Source: an uncultured Prevotellaceae bacterium (lineage in GTDB: Bacteria > Bacteroidota > Bacteroidia > Bacteroidales > Bacteroidaceae). From it: a stretch of 64,000 nt of DNA. The stretch covers positions 17,745-81,744 of the forward strand of contig CACYNE010000017.1 in NCBI GenBank assembly GCA_902775605.1, in the 5' to 3' direction. Position 1 is the first letter of the stretch, and the number at the start of each line of letters is the position of its first letter. Below are positions 26,228 through 35,047 of the stretch, piece by piece. Below the pieces are notes generated by a model. That model saw nothing but the letters and a program-made list of their open reading frames with translations, was not told the DNA's origin and did not search any database. Made by a program: the position numbers and the translations under genes.

Positions 26228-28582
26228 ATGACTATTCGTATGCAAAGACTTTTTTGTTTTTTAGTAATAGCCTTGTTGAGTGTGAAAGCCTCGTTTGCTG
26301 GCCACGTCACACCCGAACAAGCACGCCAGTCGGCACAGGAATTCCTGACCCATCGTACCACAAGCATTCATGGCTCACGCCTCCCACAACAGCCACAGTC
26401 CCCCACCCTCGCCGTAGAACAATGCGCCGGATACTACATCGTGAACCGCGGCAATAATCAGGGCTTTGTCATCGTAGCTGCCGACGACAGAGTCTACACC
26501 ATTCTGGGCTATAGTGACCAAGGCTCGCTAAACATGGAAACAGCACCAGCCGCACTCATAGAATGGCTGCAGGACTACACTTACGAGATCGAGAACATCG
26601 GCAACGAAACATCCCTCACCTCGTCCACAGAGAGGAAGTATCAGGGCGTGGCACCATTGCTGGGCGAAACAGCATGGAGCCAAGACTACCCCTACAATCT
26701 GATGACACCTTATTATATAGGTACCACCAATGCCGCCACTGGATGTGCCGCCACGGCAATGGCTCAGATTATGTACTATCACCAGTATCCTGCTCAGGGG
26801 CGCGGTCAGAACAGCTATCGCTCCACGCAATACAACATGAACCTCTCCGCCGATTTCAGCCAGAGCACCTATCAATGGGGACTCATGAAGCCTGTCTATG
26901 GCGAATATGACTCGGAGGAGAGTCGCAACGCCGTAGCCCTGCTGATGCGTGACTGCGGATATGCCATCAACATGGACTATGGTGCCGTGAGTGGTGCTGC
27001 ACCTGATTCGTGGCCCACGTCACTTATCAACTTCTTTGACTACGACCGCAGTCTTTGCAACCGCTATCGCAAAAACTACACCCACGAGGAATGGAACAAC
27101 ATCATCCGCGAGGAACTGGATCATGGACGCCCTGTCTTCGCTGGCGGTTTTGCCAATTCCGGTGGACACGCCTTCGTGTTCGACGGATATGATGAAGACG
27201 GACTCATCCACGTCAATTGGGGATGGAGCGGCATGAGCAATGGCTATTTCCGCACATCAGCACTTACTCCTGCCATCCAGGGCACAGGCGGTGCCGACGG
27301 TGGTTTCAACACCCGACAGTCAATTATCACAGGCATCCAACCTGCCACGGCAGGCAGCGAGTTGACACCTGAGTTCTACAGCAGCGAGACTGTAAAAGCC
27401 ACGCCTGCCAACGCCCAAAAGAGCGCACCTGTCAGTTTGAAGCTAACAGGCAAGATTACCAACGGAGGTTTCTGCAACGCCACCGTTGACTTTGCCTTCG
27501 GTATCTACGACACAGACAACCACTTAGTGCTTGTCGTCCCTGCCAATGAAAGCAACAAGAGTGTTGAGAAAGACAAGTTCTGCATCGGCATTAATGCGCC
27601 ACAGGCAGACCTCTCATCCCTTTCGGCAGGCCACTACCTGGTGCGCCCCATCGTGGTGGAGCATGGTGGACACCAGTGGACACCCGTGCATCACGGCAAC
27701 AATGCACGTCCCAACTATCTGAAACTACAAGTAGAGAATGATGGCCAACTCCGTTTCGAACAGCCTCACAAGTCTGCCCTCACCGCCCATGACATCAAAG
27801 TCAATACTCGCATCTATGCCGGCGTGAAATGCAGCGTAAGTGCCACCCTCAAGAACGAGGGCGACATGGACTATAGCAGCGACATTCGCATGGCCCTCTA
27901 CCGTCCTACCGATGGTGTGAAGGTGGCCGAGGGTGACAACTACTTGGAGGACGTGCTGGCACAGGATGAGCAGCAAACAACCATCGTCAGTGCCTTCAAC
28001 GTGACACCTGGCACCTATCTGCTGAACCTCATCGACGAGGACACCCAGCCCCTGGGCGAGGCCGTCGAGGTAGAGGTGTTACAGGCACCCAGTGGTGACG
28101 GCACAGCCGAAGCCGTGAGCAGCCTCATCGTGACACCCGGCACCGTGGTTAGCAGCGACAGTATGAGTTTCACGGTTCGCCTGCATGCCAACAGCGGCGT
28201 GTTTGCCCACAGCGTCACCTTATTTATATATGATGAGTACGAGACCTCTGCATCGCCCCTGGGAAGCCTGAACCCGTGCTTTGTGTTCATCGAGCCTGAT
28301 GGAACAGCAGAGATAACCATCACAGGCAAGATGGAGAACGCCGTGTCAGGCACTACCTACAAGGCAGCACTCATCAACCTGGACGAAAACACCTACATCA
28401 AACCTCGGGACAAGGCGAGTTGCGTCTTCACCATCGACGGCGCAACAACAGCCATCACCCCGCAGTGCCTTAACACCACGCCGCAGTCTTCTTCCCTTTT
28501 CGACCTACAGGGCCGTCGTATTGCCAACCCCAAGAAAGGCGTCTATGTGACAGGCGGACGCAAGCTGGTTGTCAGGAAATAA
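26228..28582 (+). CDS. Secreted C10-family (streptopain-like) cysteine protease
   Basis: A 784-residue protein with a signal peptide (LFCFLVIALLSVKASFAG) and an inhibitory pro-region (GFVIVAADDRVYTILGYSD). The catalytic Cys is residue 173 (TGCAATAMAQIMYYHQYP) and the catalytic His is residue 314 (GGHAFVFDGYDEDG, then HVNWGWSG). The C-terminal half is a series of beta-sandwich-like segments, ending with the Bacteroidales tail LFDLQGRRIANPKKGVYV. It resembles P. gingivalis/Bacteroides C10 enzymes more than short streptococcal SpeB. A giant repeat protein follows 47 bp later. Confidence 0.92.
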   Translation: MTIRMQRLFCFLVIALLSVKASFAGHVTPEQARQSAQEFLTHRTTSIHGSRLPQQPQSPTLAVEQCAGYYIVNRGNNQGFVIVAADDRVYTILGYSDQGSLNMETAPAALIEWLQDYTYEIENIGNETSLTSSTERKYQGVAPLLGETAWSQDYPYNLMTPYYIGTTNAATGCAATAMAQIMYYHQYPAQGRGQNSYRSTQYNMNLSADFSQSTYQWGLMKPVYGEYDSEESRNAVALLMRDCGYAINMDYGAVSGAAPDSWPTSLINFFDYDRSLCNRYRKNYTHEEWNNIIREELDHGRPVFAGGFANSGGHAFVFDGYDEDGLIHVNWGWSGMSNGYFRTSALTPAIQGTGGADGGFNTRQSIITGIQPATAGSELTPEFYSSETVKATPANAQKSAPVSLKLTGKITNGGFCNATVDFAFGIYDTDNHLVLVVPANESNKSVEKDKFCIGINAPQADLSSLSAGHYLVRPIVVEHGGHQWTPVHHGNNARPNYLKLQVENDGQLRFEQPHKSALTAHDIKVNTRIYAGVKCSVSATLKNEGDMDYSSDIRMALYRPTDGVKVAEGDNYLEDVLAQDEQQTTIVSAFNVTPGTYLLNLIDEDTQPLGEAVEVEVLQAPSGDGTAEAVSSLIVTPGTVVSSDSMSFTVRLHANSGVFAHSVTLFIYDEYETSASPLGSLNPCFVFIEPDGTAEITITGKMENAVSGTTYKAALINLDENTYIKPRDKASCVFTIDGATTAITPQCLNTTPQSSSLFDLQGRRIANPKKGVYVTGGRKLVVRK

Positions 28583-28629
28583 AAATATGACAATACATAT
28601 ATACTTAAATTATAACAATCAAAGAACTA

Positions 28630-31600
28630 ATGAGAAAATTTGCTATGACACTCGCAGCCATGCTGATGACCATGTCATTGATGGCTCAAAAGACTTATGA
28701 CGCCGCACCCAAGGCACATAAGCCAGTAGTGCAAAAATCACAAATGGCACGTCTGATGCCAGCCTCAAAGCAGCAGAACAAGGTGCGTAAGGCGCCCAGT
28801 CTGTCACAGTTTCAGGGACTGACCTTTTATGCCAGCCTTACCAACAGCGACAACTGGAATGGTGCCAGCATCGGCTCTGTGCCCTACGGTGTTTACACCT
28901 ACACCATCGGTAAGGACACTGACTTCAAGGCCGTATCAACCCAGTTGAACTTCAACTTCATGGCATCAGCCATGGGACGCAAGGAACTGGTGGGTGCCCG
29001 TCCTATGGAGGCTTTGGGCGTCTTGACAGGTACGGAGTACAATGGCCTGGACTCTATGCAGTTCAAGCAGCAGTGGAGCGAGATTATTCCCGAGGGTGAG
29101 GTCAACTTCAGCTTCATCCCTGCCGTGATGGCCTACGATGTAACAAGCGACGTGACCTACTCAGCTCAGTACAACGCTGACCTGACGGGCCTGAACTGGT
29201 GTAAATGGAATCCTGCAACGCGTCGCTTCGACGTTATCCACAAGTGGAACAACGACTTCCAGCCGCTGGCTATGGGCTGTCTGCCCGATGGTCAGTTCTA
29301 TTGCGTGGGTGCCGACGGCTATTACTACGCACTGGACAAGGAGAACGGCGATGCCTCAATGCTGGGCAAGTTGGGCATAGACCCCACACTCTACATTCAG
29401 GCCATGAACTACGAGCCTCAGTCGGGCTGCTTCCTTTGGATGGCTGTCAGCCAGAGCGGTTCTGGTATCTACGCACTGAACCCTGAGAATGGTGAAACCA
29501 CACTGATTCGCCGTCTGACAAAGAACGAGCAAGCCTCATCTATTTTCTTCAAGAACAAGAAGGCACCTGCCAAGGCTCCCGCTGCCATCACCGACTTAAA
29601 GATGAACTATAGTGGCAACGGCACGACAACAGGCAACCTGACTTTCACTGTCCCCACCACCACCTTCGACGGTTCAACCCTAAGCGGCGATGTGGAGATG
29701 TATGTATGGTTGGACGGACAGAGTCTGGCATCAGCCACAAACGTTGCTACTGGTTCTCGCCAAACATTTGCCTTTGACCTGAGCAACGACAACCACTACG
29801 CTTATGTGGTACTGAAAAACGCTGATGGCTTCTCGCCCTACAGCTATACCTACGAGTATGCAGGCTATGACGTGCCTGTAGCCGTGAAGAATGTGACGCT
29901 GAGCATTGCCGACGGTGTCTCTACCCTCACATGGAACGCACCTGAGGGAGGCGTCAATGGTGGTTATATCGATTTCGACGGTGTGACCTACGACGTCATC
30001 CGCCAGCCCGGCAACGTCCACGTGGCTCAGGGTATCGCTACCACCTCGTTCTCCGAGACACTGCCCACCAAAATGGAGCGTTACTACTATGAGGTCATCC
30101 CCTACAACGGAGCCAACAAAAAGGGTGCCAGCACCGAATCGAACCGCATCCTGGCTGGTTCGTCATTCGAGACACCTTACGTGGAGAATTTCGCCGACGA
30201 GGCAACACTGAGTCTCTGGACCATCATCAACGTCAACAATGACTCCAGCGCCTGGGGCAATGCCTACACATGGCAATACCAGTCATGGGGACCCGATATG
30301 AACCTGAGCACAGGAACCTTTGCCATCGGTGACGGATTTGACAGTGTAGATGACTATCTCGTGTCGCCAGGCATTGCCCTGAAGAAGGATATCACCTATG
30401 CACTCACCGTCAGCATGCGCAACACATTTGCCGGCATGAAAGAGCGTGTGAGCCTGCTGGTAGGTACCAATCCTAACGATCCCTCAACCTTCCGCGTGCT
30501 CGACAGCAACGAGGCCTACGACGTGATGAGTGACGGACAGGGTAACAACGGACGCCCCTGGGAGGCAGACTTCCAGGTGAGCGAGGCTGGCACCTATTAC
30601 ATGGCCGTACGTGGCTATACCACTCGCGAGGACAACGCTTCGGGTCTCTTCGTCTATGGTCTTCGCGTGGATGAGTTAGGACTCAGCAGTGCGCCTGCCG
30701 AAGTGACCGACCTCACTATCACCCCTGAGGCTGAGGGAGAGATGCAGGCAGAGGTCAACTTTACTGTGCCTACCAAGAGCATGGGTGGTGACGACCTGAG
30801 TGATGCTCTTATCGCCAACATCTATCGCGACGAGAATCTCAGTGAGGCTGTTGCCCACCTGAATGTGGCTGCAGGCGAGAAGGCACAATGGACTGACAAC
30901 ACCGTGAAAGGCGTAGGCGTACATAGCTACACCGTAAGCGTCACCAACAACTCTGGCGAAGGAAAGAAAGTAAGTGCCGAGGCCTTCGTGGGTGTCTATA
31001 CTGCCCCCTATACCAACACCTTCGACCAGGCCAGTGACGATATGTTCTTCATCACCGTCAACGACTCTGTTTCTGGCAGCAACACCTGTAAGTGGGCTTG
31101 GAGCAGCTACAACCAGAACCTGGGTCTGAGCTACTATGTTCAGAAGAACTTCGAGCCTATCTGGCTGTTCTTCCCTGCAGTGAAGATGGAGGAGGAGCAA
31201 GTCTATGAGGTTAACTACGACTGGATCTTCTCTTCTTACAACAAGAGTTCTGTGGGATATATGAGTATTGGCATGGCTGCCGACAGCACAGCACAGACTG
31301 TGGGCGAGCAGCTGCCCTTCACCGATGACCTGCCCTACGGCACCGCACGTCCTGTGACACAGGAAATCGTTGCCACCAAGACAGGCAAGTACTATCCTTC
31401 TGTCTATATCCATGGTGATCGTGGCACTAGCGGCGACTATATCATGCCCAGCATCGACAATATCAGCATTCAGCACGTCGCCTCAGCCAAGGCTCCCTAT
31501 GCTGTAGAGAACCTCGTGGCTCAGCACGATATGACAGGTGCACTGAGCGTCACTCTGAGTTGTCAGGCTCCTGCCATCGACTACGCTAAGCGTACCCTTA

Positions 31601-32781
31601 ACAGCAATATGACGGTCAGCATCTATCGCACCGGTCAGACCATCCCCTTGAAGACATTCGAAGGTGTAGAGCCCGGTCAGCAGTTGCAGTGGACCGACAA
31701 TCAGCCACTCACTGGCATCAACAACTATACCATTGTGGCCAGCAACGATTTCGGTCGCGGCAAGGCTGCCACTACACAAACTTATGTAGGCGTTGACCTG
31801 CCCGAAGCCGTCAGCGATTTCGCCGTACGCGGTTCGAACGACAACCAGCAGGCCATTCTCTCATGGACAGCTCCATCGGCTGTGGGTCAGAACGGTGGTG
31901 TGGTCGATGGTTCTCTCTCTTACGTCATCTGCGAGTACTTCCCCTCTAAGACCGACCCCAACGAGCAGGTAGTGGCTATTGCCACCACACAGGAAACAAC
32001 CTACACCGTGGCTCGCGAGGCAACTGAAAACATGGAGCAGCATATCTATGCCATCATCACACAGACCTCAACAGGTATTGGCAAGGCAGTGCTCGACTAT
32101 GCCATTCTGGGCAAACTGAAGACCATGCCTTTCGCAGAACCCTTTGCCAATGGCGGTCTTGCCACCGACGGATGGGTAAGCAGTGGCGATGTGGCCCAGT
32201 ATGGTGCTGCCTGGCAACTGGTTCAGGACAACGATGAGCAGGTGGCTCAGGACGGTGACAACGGCTATGCCCTCTGCTATAACGGCAACTACTACGAGCA
32301 GTATCACTATGGCGACCTCATCAGTCCAAAGATTGGCATCGATGCAAACCAGGACTACAAGCTCTCATTCTATGTCTATCATGGCGTTACATCAAGCATG
32401 AGTATCATGCCTACCATCGTAGTCATGCAGAGCACGGATGACTATCCCTACGTGCAGTTGGGTGACACCATTCGTGTCACCGAAGGTGAGAGGGGCTGGA
32501 CACGCCATGAGCTCACCCTGCACAAGGTGGCAGATGCTCACTACTTGAAGCTTTGCTTCCGTGGATTCGTGAGCAACATGAACGAGCGTATCTGGATGGA
32601 TAACATCACCATCGAGCCTATCGTCAATACTGCCATCACAGACAGCCACATGGTTAATCCATCAGGCATGGAGACCCGCCACTATGATCTGAACGGCCGT
32701 CCCGTCAATGGCAGTCACAGACAAGTGATTACCATCAAGCGCAATGCCGATGGCAAATTCCAGAAGGTTATTAAGGAATAA
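28630..32781 (+). CDS. Very large secreted repeat protein (choice-of-anchor J / FnIII-like)
   Basis: A 1383-residue protein with signal peptide (FAMTLAAMLMTMSLMAQ). An N-terminal propeller-like part ends near residue 310 (ENGETTLIRRLTKNEQ). Repeated FnIII-like segments follow (PAAITDLKMNYSG, PAEVTDLTITPEA, PEAVSDFAVRGSN), interleaved with jelly-roll domains of the choice-of-anchor J type (VENFADEATLSLWTI; DDYLVSPGIALKKDITYALT). The C-terminal MVNPSGMETRHYDLNGRPVN is a Bacteroidales-style tail. It is probably a surface or secreted binding protein cotranscribed with the C10 protease. The ligand is unknown. Confidence 0.8.
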   Translation: MRKFAMTLAAMLMTMSLMAQKTYDAAPKAHKPVVQKSQMARLMPASKQQNKVRKAPSLSQFQGLTFYASLTNSDNWNGASIGSVPYGVYTYTIGKDTDFKAVSTQLNFNFMASAMGRKELVGARPMEALGVLTGTEYNGLDSMQFKQQWSEIIPEGEVNFSFIPAVMAYDVTSDVTYSAQYNADLTGLNWCKWNPATRRFDVIHKWNNDFQPLAMGCLPDGQFYCVGADGYYYALDKENGDASMLGKLGIDPTLYIQAMNYEPQSGCFLWMAVSQSGSGIYALNPENGETTLIRRLTKNEQASSIFFKNKKAPAKAPAAITDLKMNYSGNGTTTGNLTFTVPTTTFDGSTLSGDVEMYVWLDGQSLASATNVATGSRQTFAFDLSNDNHYAYVVLKNADGFSPYSYTYEYAGYDVPVAVKNVTLSIADGVSTLTWNAPEGGVNGGYIDFDGVTYDVIRQPGNVHVAQGIATTSFSETLPTKMERYYYEVIPYNGANKKGASTESNRILAGSSFETPYVENFADEATLSLWTIINVNNDSSAWGNAYTWQYQSWGPDMNLSTGTFAIGDGFDSVDDYLVSPGIALKKDITYALTVSMRNTFAGMKERVSLLVGTNPNDPSTFRVLDSNEAYDVMSDGQGNNGRPWEADFQVSEAGTYYMAVRGYTTREDNASGLFVYGLRVDELGLSSAPAEVTDLTITPEAEGEMQAEVNFTVPTKSMGGDDLSDALIANIYRDENLSEAVAHLNVAAGEKAQWTDNTVKGVGVHSYTVSVTNNSGEGKKVSAEAFVGVYTAPYTNTFDQASDDMFFITVNDSVSGSNTCKWAWSSYNQNLGLSYYVQKNFEPIWLFFPAVKMEEEQVYEVNYDWIFSSYNKSSVGYMSIGMAADSTAQTVGEQLPFTDDLPYGTARPVTQEIVATKTGKYYPSVYIHGDRGTSGDYIMPSIDNISIQHVASAKAPYAVENLVAQHDMTGALSVTLSCQAPAIDYAKRTLNSNMTVSIYRTGQTIPLKTFEGVEPGQQLQWTDNQPLTGINNYTIVASNDFGRGKAATTQTYVGVDLPEAVSDFAVRGSNDNQQAILSWTAPSAVGQNGGVVDGSLSYVICEYFPSKTDPNEQVVAIATTQETTYTVAREATENMEQHIYAIITQTSTGIGKAVLDYAILGKLKTMPFAEPFANGGLATDGWVSSGDVAQYGAAWQLVQDNDEQVAQDGDNGYALCYNGNYYEQYHYGDLISPKIGIDANQDYKLSFYVYHGVTSSMSIMPTIVVMQSTDDYPYVQLGDTIRVTEGERGWTRHELTLHKVADAHYLKLCFRGFVSNMNERIWMDNITIEPIVNTAITDSHMVNPSGMETRHYDLNGRPVNGSHRQVITIKRNADGKFQKVIKE

Positions 32782-32858
32782 AACCACACAAAACTAAAGT
32801 ATGCCGCCATCAGGGTAACACGACGGCATATCATTCATCCAACTACAAAAACTCGTTA

Positions 32859-32884
32859 AAGCCATCCTTCGGGATGGCTTTTTT
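32859..32884 (+). terminator. Terminator of the C10 protease / repeat protein unit
   Basis: AAGCCATCC (32859-32867), loop TTCG, GGATGGCTT (32872-32880), then TTTT: a classic tetraloop terminator. A weaker hairpin (TATGCCG/CGGCATA, 32800-32830) precedes it. Confidence 0.9.
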
Positions 32885-32896
32885 GCAAAAAAACTG

Positions 32897-32904
32897 TAAC
32901 TTTG
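32897..32904 (+). promoter_or_regulatory. -7 box of the DUF3298 lipoprotein gene
   Basis: TAACTTTG followed by CTGCC; leader about 55 nt. Confidence 0.7.
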
Positions 32905-32963
32905 CTGCCTGATAACAAAAGGGGAATCATCTCCCAATGGATAAATAACATAAAAAAATAGCT

Positions 32964-33794
32964 ATGAAGAAACTGTTTATTATCATTCTGGGATGCCTGC
33001 TTACAGTGGGTTGCAACCAGAAGGCAAGCAATGAAAAGACCATCATCAATGAAAAGACCAACGAAAAACTGACGACAAAAGAACTCACGTATGCCTACGA
33101 CCAGGACAAGGTTGAGGTTAACATTAAAATCGCCTATCCCGAAGGCGGCAACGAAATACTACGAAATGCACTTCGTGAATTTTTCAGCGAGAGCTTGGGT
33201 GGCAGTTATGACGGAGACCTGGCCGATGGGCAGAAGATGATTGATTTCTATGCAGAGCAGATGAAAGCCGAGCTCATCAAGGAACATGAAGAACAGAAGC
33301 AGGATTTGAGCGAGGAGAACATCAGTGGATTTTATAAGACGGTCTCTATTGAAAAAACATACGAGACAGATAAACTCATAACCTTCACAGTGGTGGAAGA
33401 GATCTATACGAACGGGGCACACGGCATGCACTACGGATATGGACAGACTTTCCGAAAGAGCGATGGTCGCCGATTCAATACGGACATGATGTGCAACCTT
33501 ACCTCTGACGGCATGCACACCCTCATCAAGGAAGGTCTGCGCGAGTATTTCTCTGAAATGTCCGACGAACCCATGAACGACGAGATGCTGAAAGACAACA
33601 TTCTCACCGACAATGACATTGACTATTTACCCATGCCGGTATATCCGCCTTTTGTCACCGAGGATGGCATCGTGTTCGGTTACCAGCCCTACGAGATATC
33701 GTTCTATGCTGCTGGCATGCCCAGTTTTGTGGTCAGTCTCAACGACATGAAACCATATCTGACCAACACTGCCAGAAAGATGCTTGGCATTTAG
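32964..33794 (+). CDS. DUF3298-type (RsiV-like) lipoprotein
   Basis: A 276-residue protein with lipoprotein signal (LFIIILGCLLTVGC). The core is of the DUF3298/RsiV kind: TFTVVEEIYTNGAHGMHYGYG, FNTDMMCNLTSDGMHTLI, and the C-terminal FGYQPYEISFYAAGMPSFVV. B. subtilis RsiV binds lysozyme and holds back a sigma factor, but this protein has no membrane-spanning anti-sigma part and no sigma gene beside it. Here it is probably a cell-surface lipoprotein of unknown ligand. Confidence 0.78.
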   Translation: MKKLFIIILGCLLTVGCNQKASNEKTIINEKTNEKLTTKELTYAYDQDKVEVNIKIAYPEGGNEILRNALREFFSESLGGSYDGDLADGQKMIDFYAEQMKAELIKEHEEQKQDLSEENISGFYKTVSIEKTYETDKLITFTVVEEIYTNGAHGMHYGYGQTFRKSDGRRFNTDMMCNLTSDGMHTLIKEGLREYFSEMSDEPMNDEMLKDNILTDNDIDYLPMPVYPPFVTEDGIVFGYQPYEISFYAAGMPSFVVSLNDMKPYLTNTARKMLGI

Positions 33795-33822
33795 CCCTAC
33801 TGTATGGAGAGAATCGTATAGA

Positions 33823-34191
33823 TTAAATATATTTCTGTCGAAGAGCCTTAGGAAGCTTTGAGACAATGAGATGATAGGATTCTTCTATCCACGCTTTTAC
33901 AAAGGAATCATCCAGCTGCTCATAATATACATCGCTCCAATGCTTCTTGTTCCAATGATAAGCAGGTGTCACGGAAGCATATTTTTCACGCAGTTCCTCG
34001 TTCCTATCTGGCGACAGCTTCAGAGCAAGCCTTGGTTCAGAATGCTTCATGTCATGATCTCCGCCACCAATCCAAAGGCACACAAAAATCTTTCCTTCCA
34101 AACGGAATGTGATGATATCATCGCCAAACGGCTGATCTTCCGTCACGCCAAAGAGTGACAATGTGTATTCACGTACTTGCTCAATATTCAT
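33823..34191 (-). CDS. MmcQ/YjbR family protein
   Basis: A 122-residue protein with the family start MNIEQVREYTLSLFGVTEDQPFGDD, then RLALKLSPDRNEELREKY and HWNKKHWSDV. The fold resembles a double-wing DNA-binding domain, but function is not established. An ATG at 34203 would add four residues; family alignment favours 34191. It is divergent from the formate/nitrite channel gene. Confidence 0.88.
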   Translation of the reverse strand: MNIEQVREYTLSLFGVTEDQPFGDDIITFRLEGKIFVCLWIGGGDHDMKHSEPRLALKLSPDRNEELREKYASVTPAYHWNKKHWSDVYYEQLDDSFVKAWIEESYHLIVSKLPKALRQKYI

Positions 34192-34209
34192 AATTACATC
34201 CATACAATT

Positions 34210-34267
34210 AATCTGACGGCAAAGATAATGAAAATCGAAAGAAATTCAGTAACTTTACCGTCAGATT
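34210..34267. repeat. Inverted repeat between two divergent genes
   Basis: AATCTGACGG (34210-34219) is the exact inverse of CCGTCAGATT (34258-34267); similarity extends a few bases both ways with mismatches. The left arm lies just after the MmcQ -7 box. Confidence 0.75.
34220..34227 (-). promoter_or_regulatory. -7 box of the MmcQ/YjbR gene
   Basis: TATCTTTG on the minus strand, 16 nt before an in-frame ATG at 34203 and 28 nt before the preferred one. Confidence 0.7.
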
Positions 34268-34355
34268 TAGGATTGTTTAGGAGTAAGTACCTGTGTTTAC
34301 AGGGAGGAATGACTGATTTTTGCGCCAGCATGCCCTAAAAATCGTATTTTTTGAG

Positions 34356-34363
34356 TACCTTTG
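34356..34363 (+). promoter_or_regulatory. -7 box of the formate/nitrite channel gene; leaderless configuration
   Basis: TACCTTTG ends at 34363 and the ATG begins at 34369. Confidence 0.7.
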
Positions 34364-34368
34364 CACCC

Positions 34369-34968
34369 ATGAATCAATTTTTTACGATTTTGCGCTCGGC
34401 CATCGTGGCTGGATTTTGTATTTCTGTCGGCTGTATTGTCAACCTCCGCACGGGAGGTGTTGCTGGCGCCGTTCTCTTCTCTTTCGGTCTTCTTGCCGTC
34501 CTTCACTACAAGTTGAAACTATACACCGGCACTGCTGGTTTCATTCGCGCCAAAGGCGACTGGAACATGTTGGGCAGCGTATTGCTGGGCAACATCATTG
34601 GATGTGCCTTGTGTGCATACGCCATGACATACGCCCAACCAGACATTCTCGCTCCTGATGCCGCTATTGTCGAGTCACGACTGGAGAAAGGTCCGTTGGC
34701 ATGTTTCCTACTGGCCATTGGTTGCGGTTTTATCATGACCACCGCCGTTCAGTTTGGCAGAGAGGGCAAGTTCTTACCCTTGTTGTTTGGCGTACCCGTG
34801 TTCATTCTTTGCGGCTTCACTCACTCTGTGGCCGATGCCTTCTATTTCCTGGCAGCCCCCCAGCTGATTGGAACCCAACTGCTGACAATCTACGCTGTTG
34901 AGGTATTGGGTAATTTTGTGGGATGCAACCTCTATCGCTGGGTGATGATAAAGACTGCTGTTGAATAA
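34369..34968 (+). CDS. Minimal formate/nitrite transporter family protein
   Basis: A 199-residue protein with six membrane helices, at about 5-27, 30-50, 64-86, 110-131, 143-160 and 172-193. FNT signatures are visible: LKLYTGTAGF in place of the LFTGN loop, GFTHSVADAFYF with the conserved pore His, and VEVLGNFVGCNLY. FocA and NirC are usually 260-285 residues; this one has short loops and termini but seems complete. The substrate may be formate, nitrite or another small anion. Confidence 0.85.
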   Translation: MNQFFTILRSAIVAGFCISVGCIVNLRTGGVAGAVLFSFGLLAVLHYKLKLYTGTAGFIRAKGDWNMLGSVLLGNIIGCALCAYAMTYAQPDILAPDAAIVESRLEKGPLACFLLAIGCGFIMTTAVQFGREGKFLPLLFGVPVFILCGFTHSVADAFYFLAAPQLIGTQLLTIYAVEVLGNFVGCNLYRWVMIKTAVE

Positions 34969-35010
34969 AAAATATCATCAGATTCGTTTGGGGATTATCC
35001 CAAAAAGCAT

Positions 35011-35018
35011 TATCTTTG
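35011..35018 (+). promoter_or_regulatory. -7 box of the mannitol-dehydrogenase-family gene
   Basis: TATCTTTG followed by CACG; leader about 25 nt to the ATG at 35048. Confidence 0.7.
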
Positions 35019-35047
35019 CACGCTAGAACCAAAACATATTTATAAAT

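Noticed and set aside
30676-31476. A 266-codon minus-strand frame inside the giant repeat protein
   Set aside because: The plus-strand repeats are coherent across the region; the minus frame is a codon-bias shadow.
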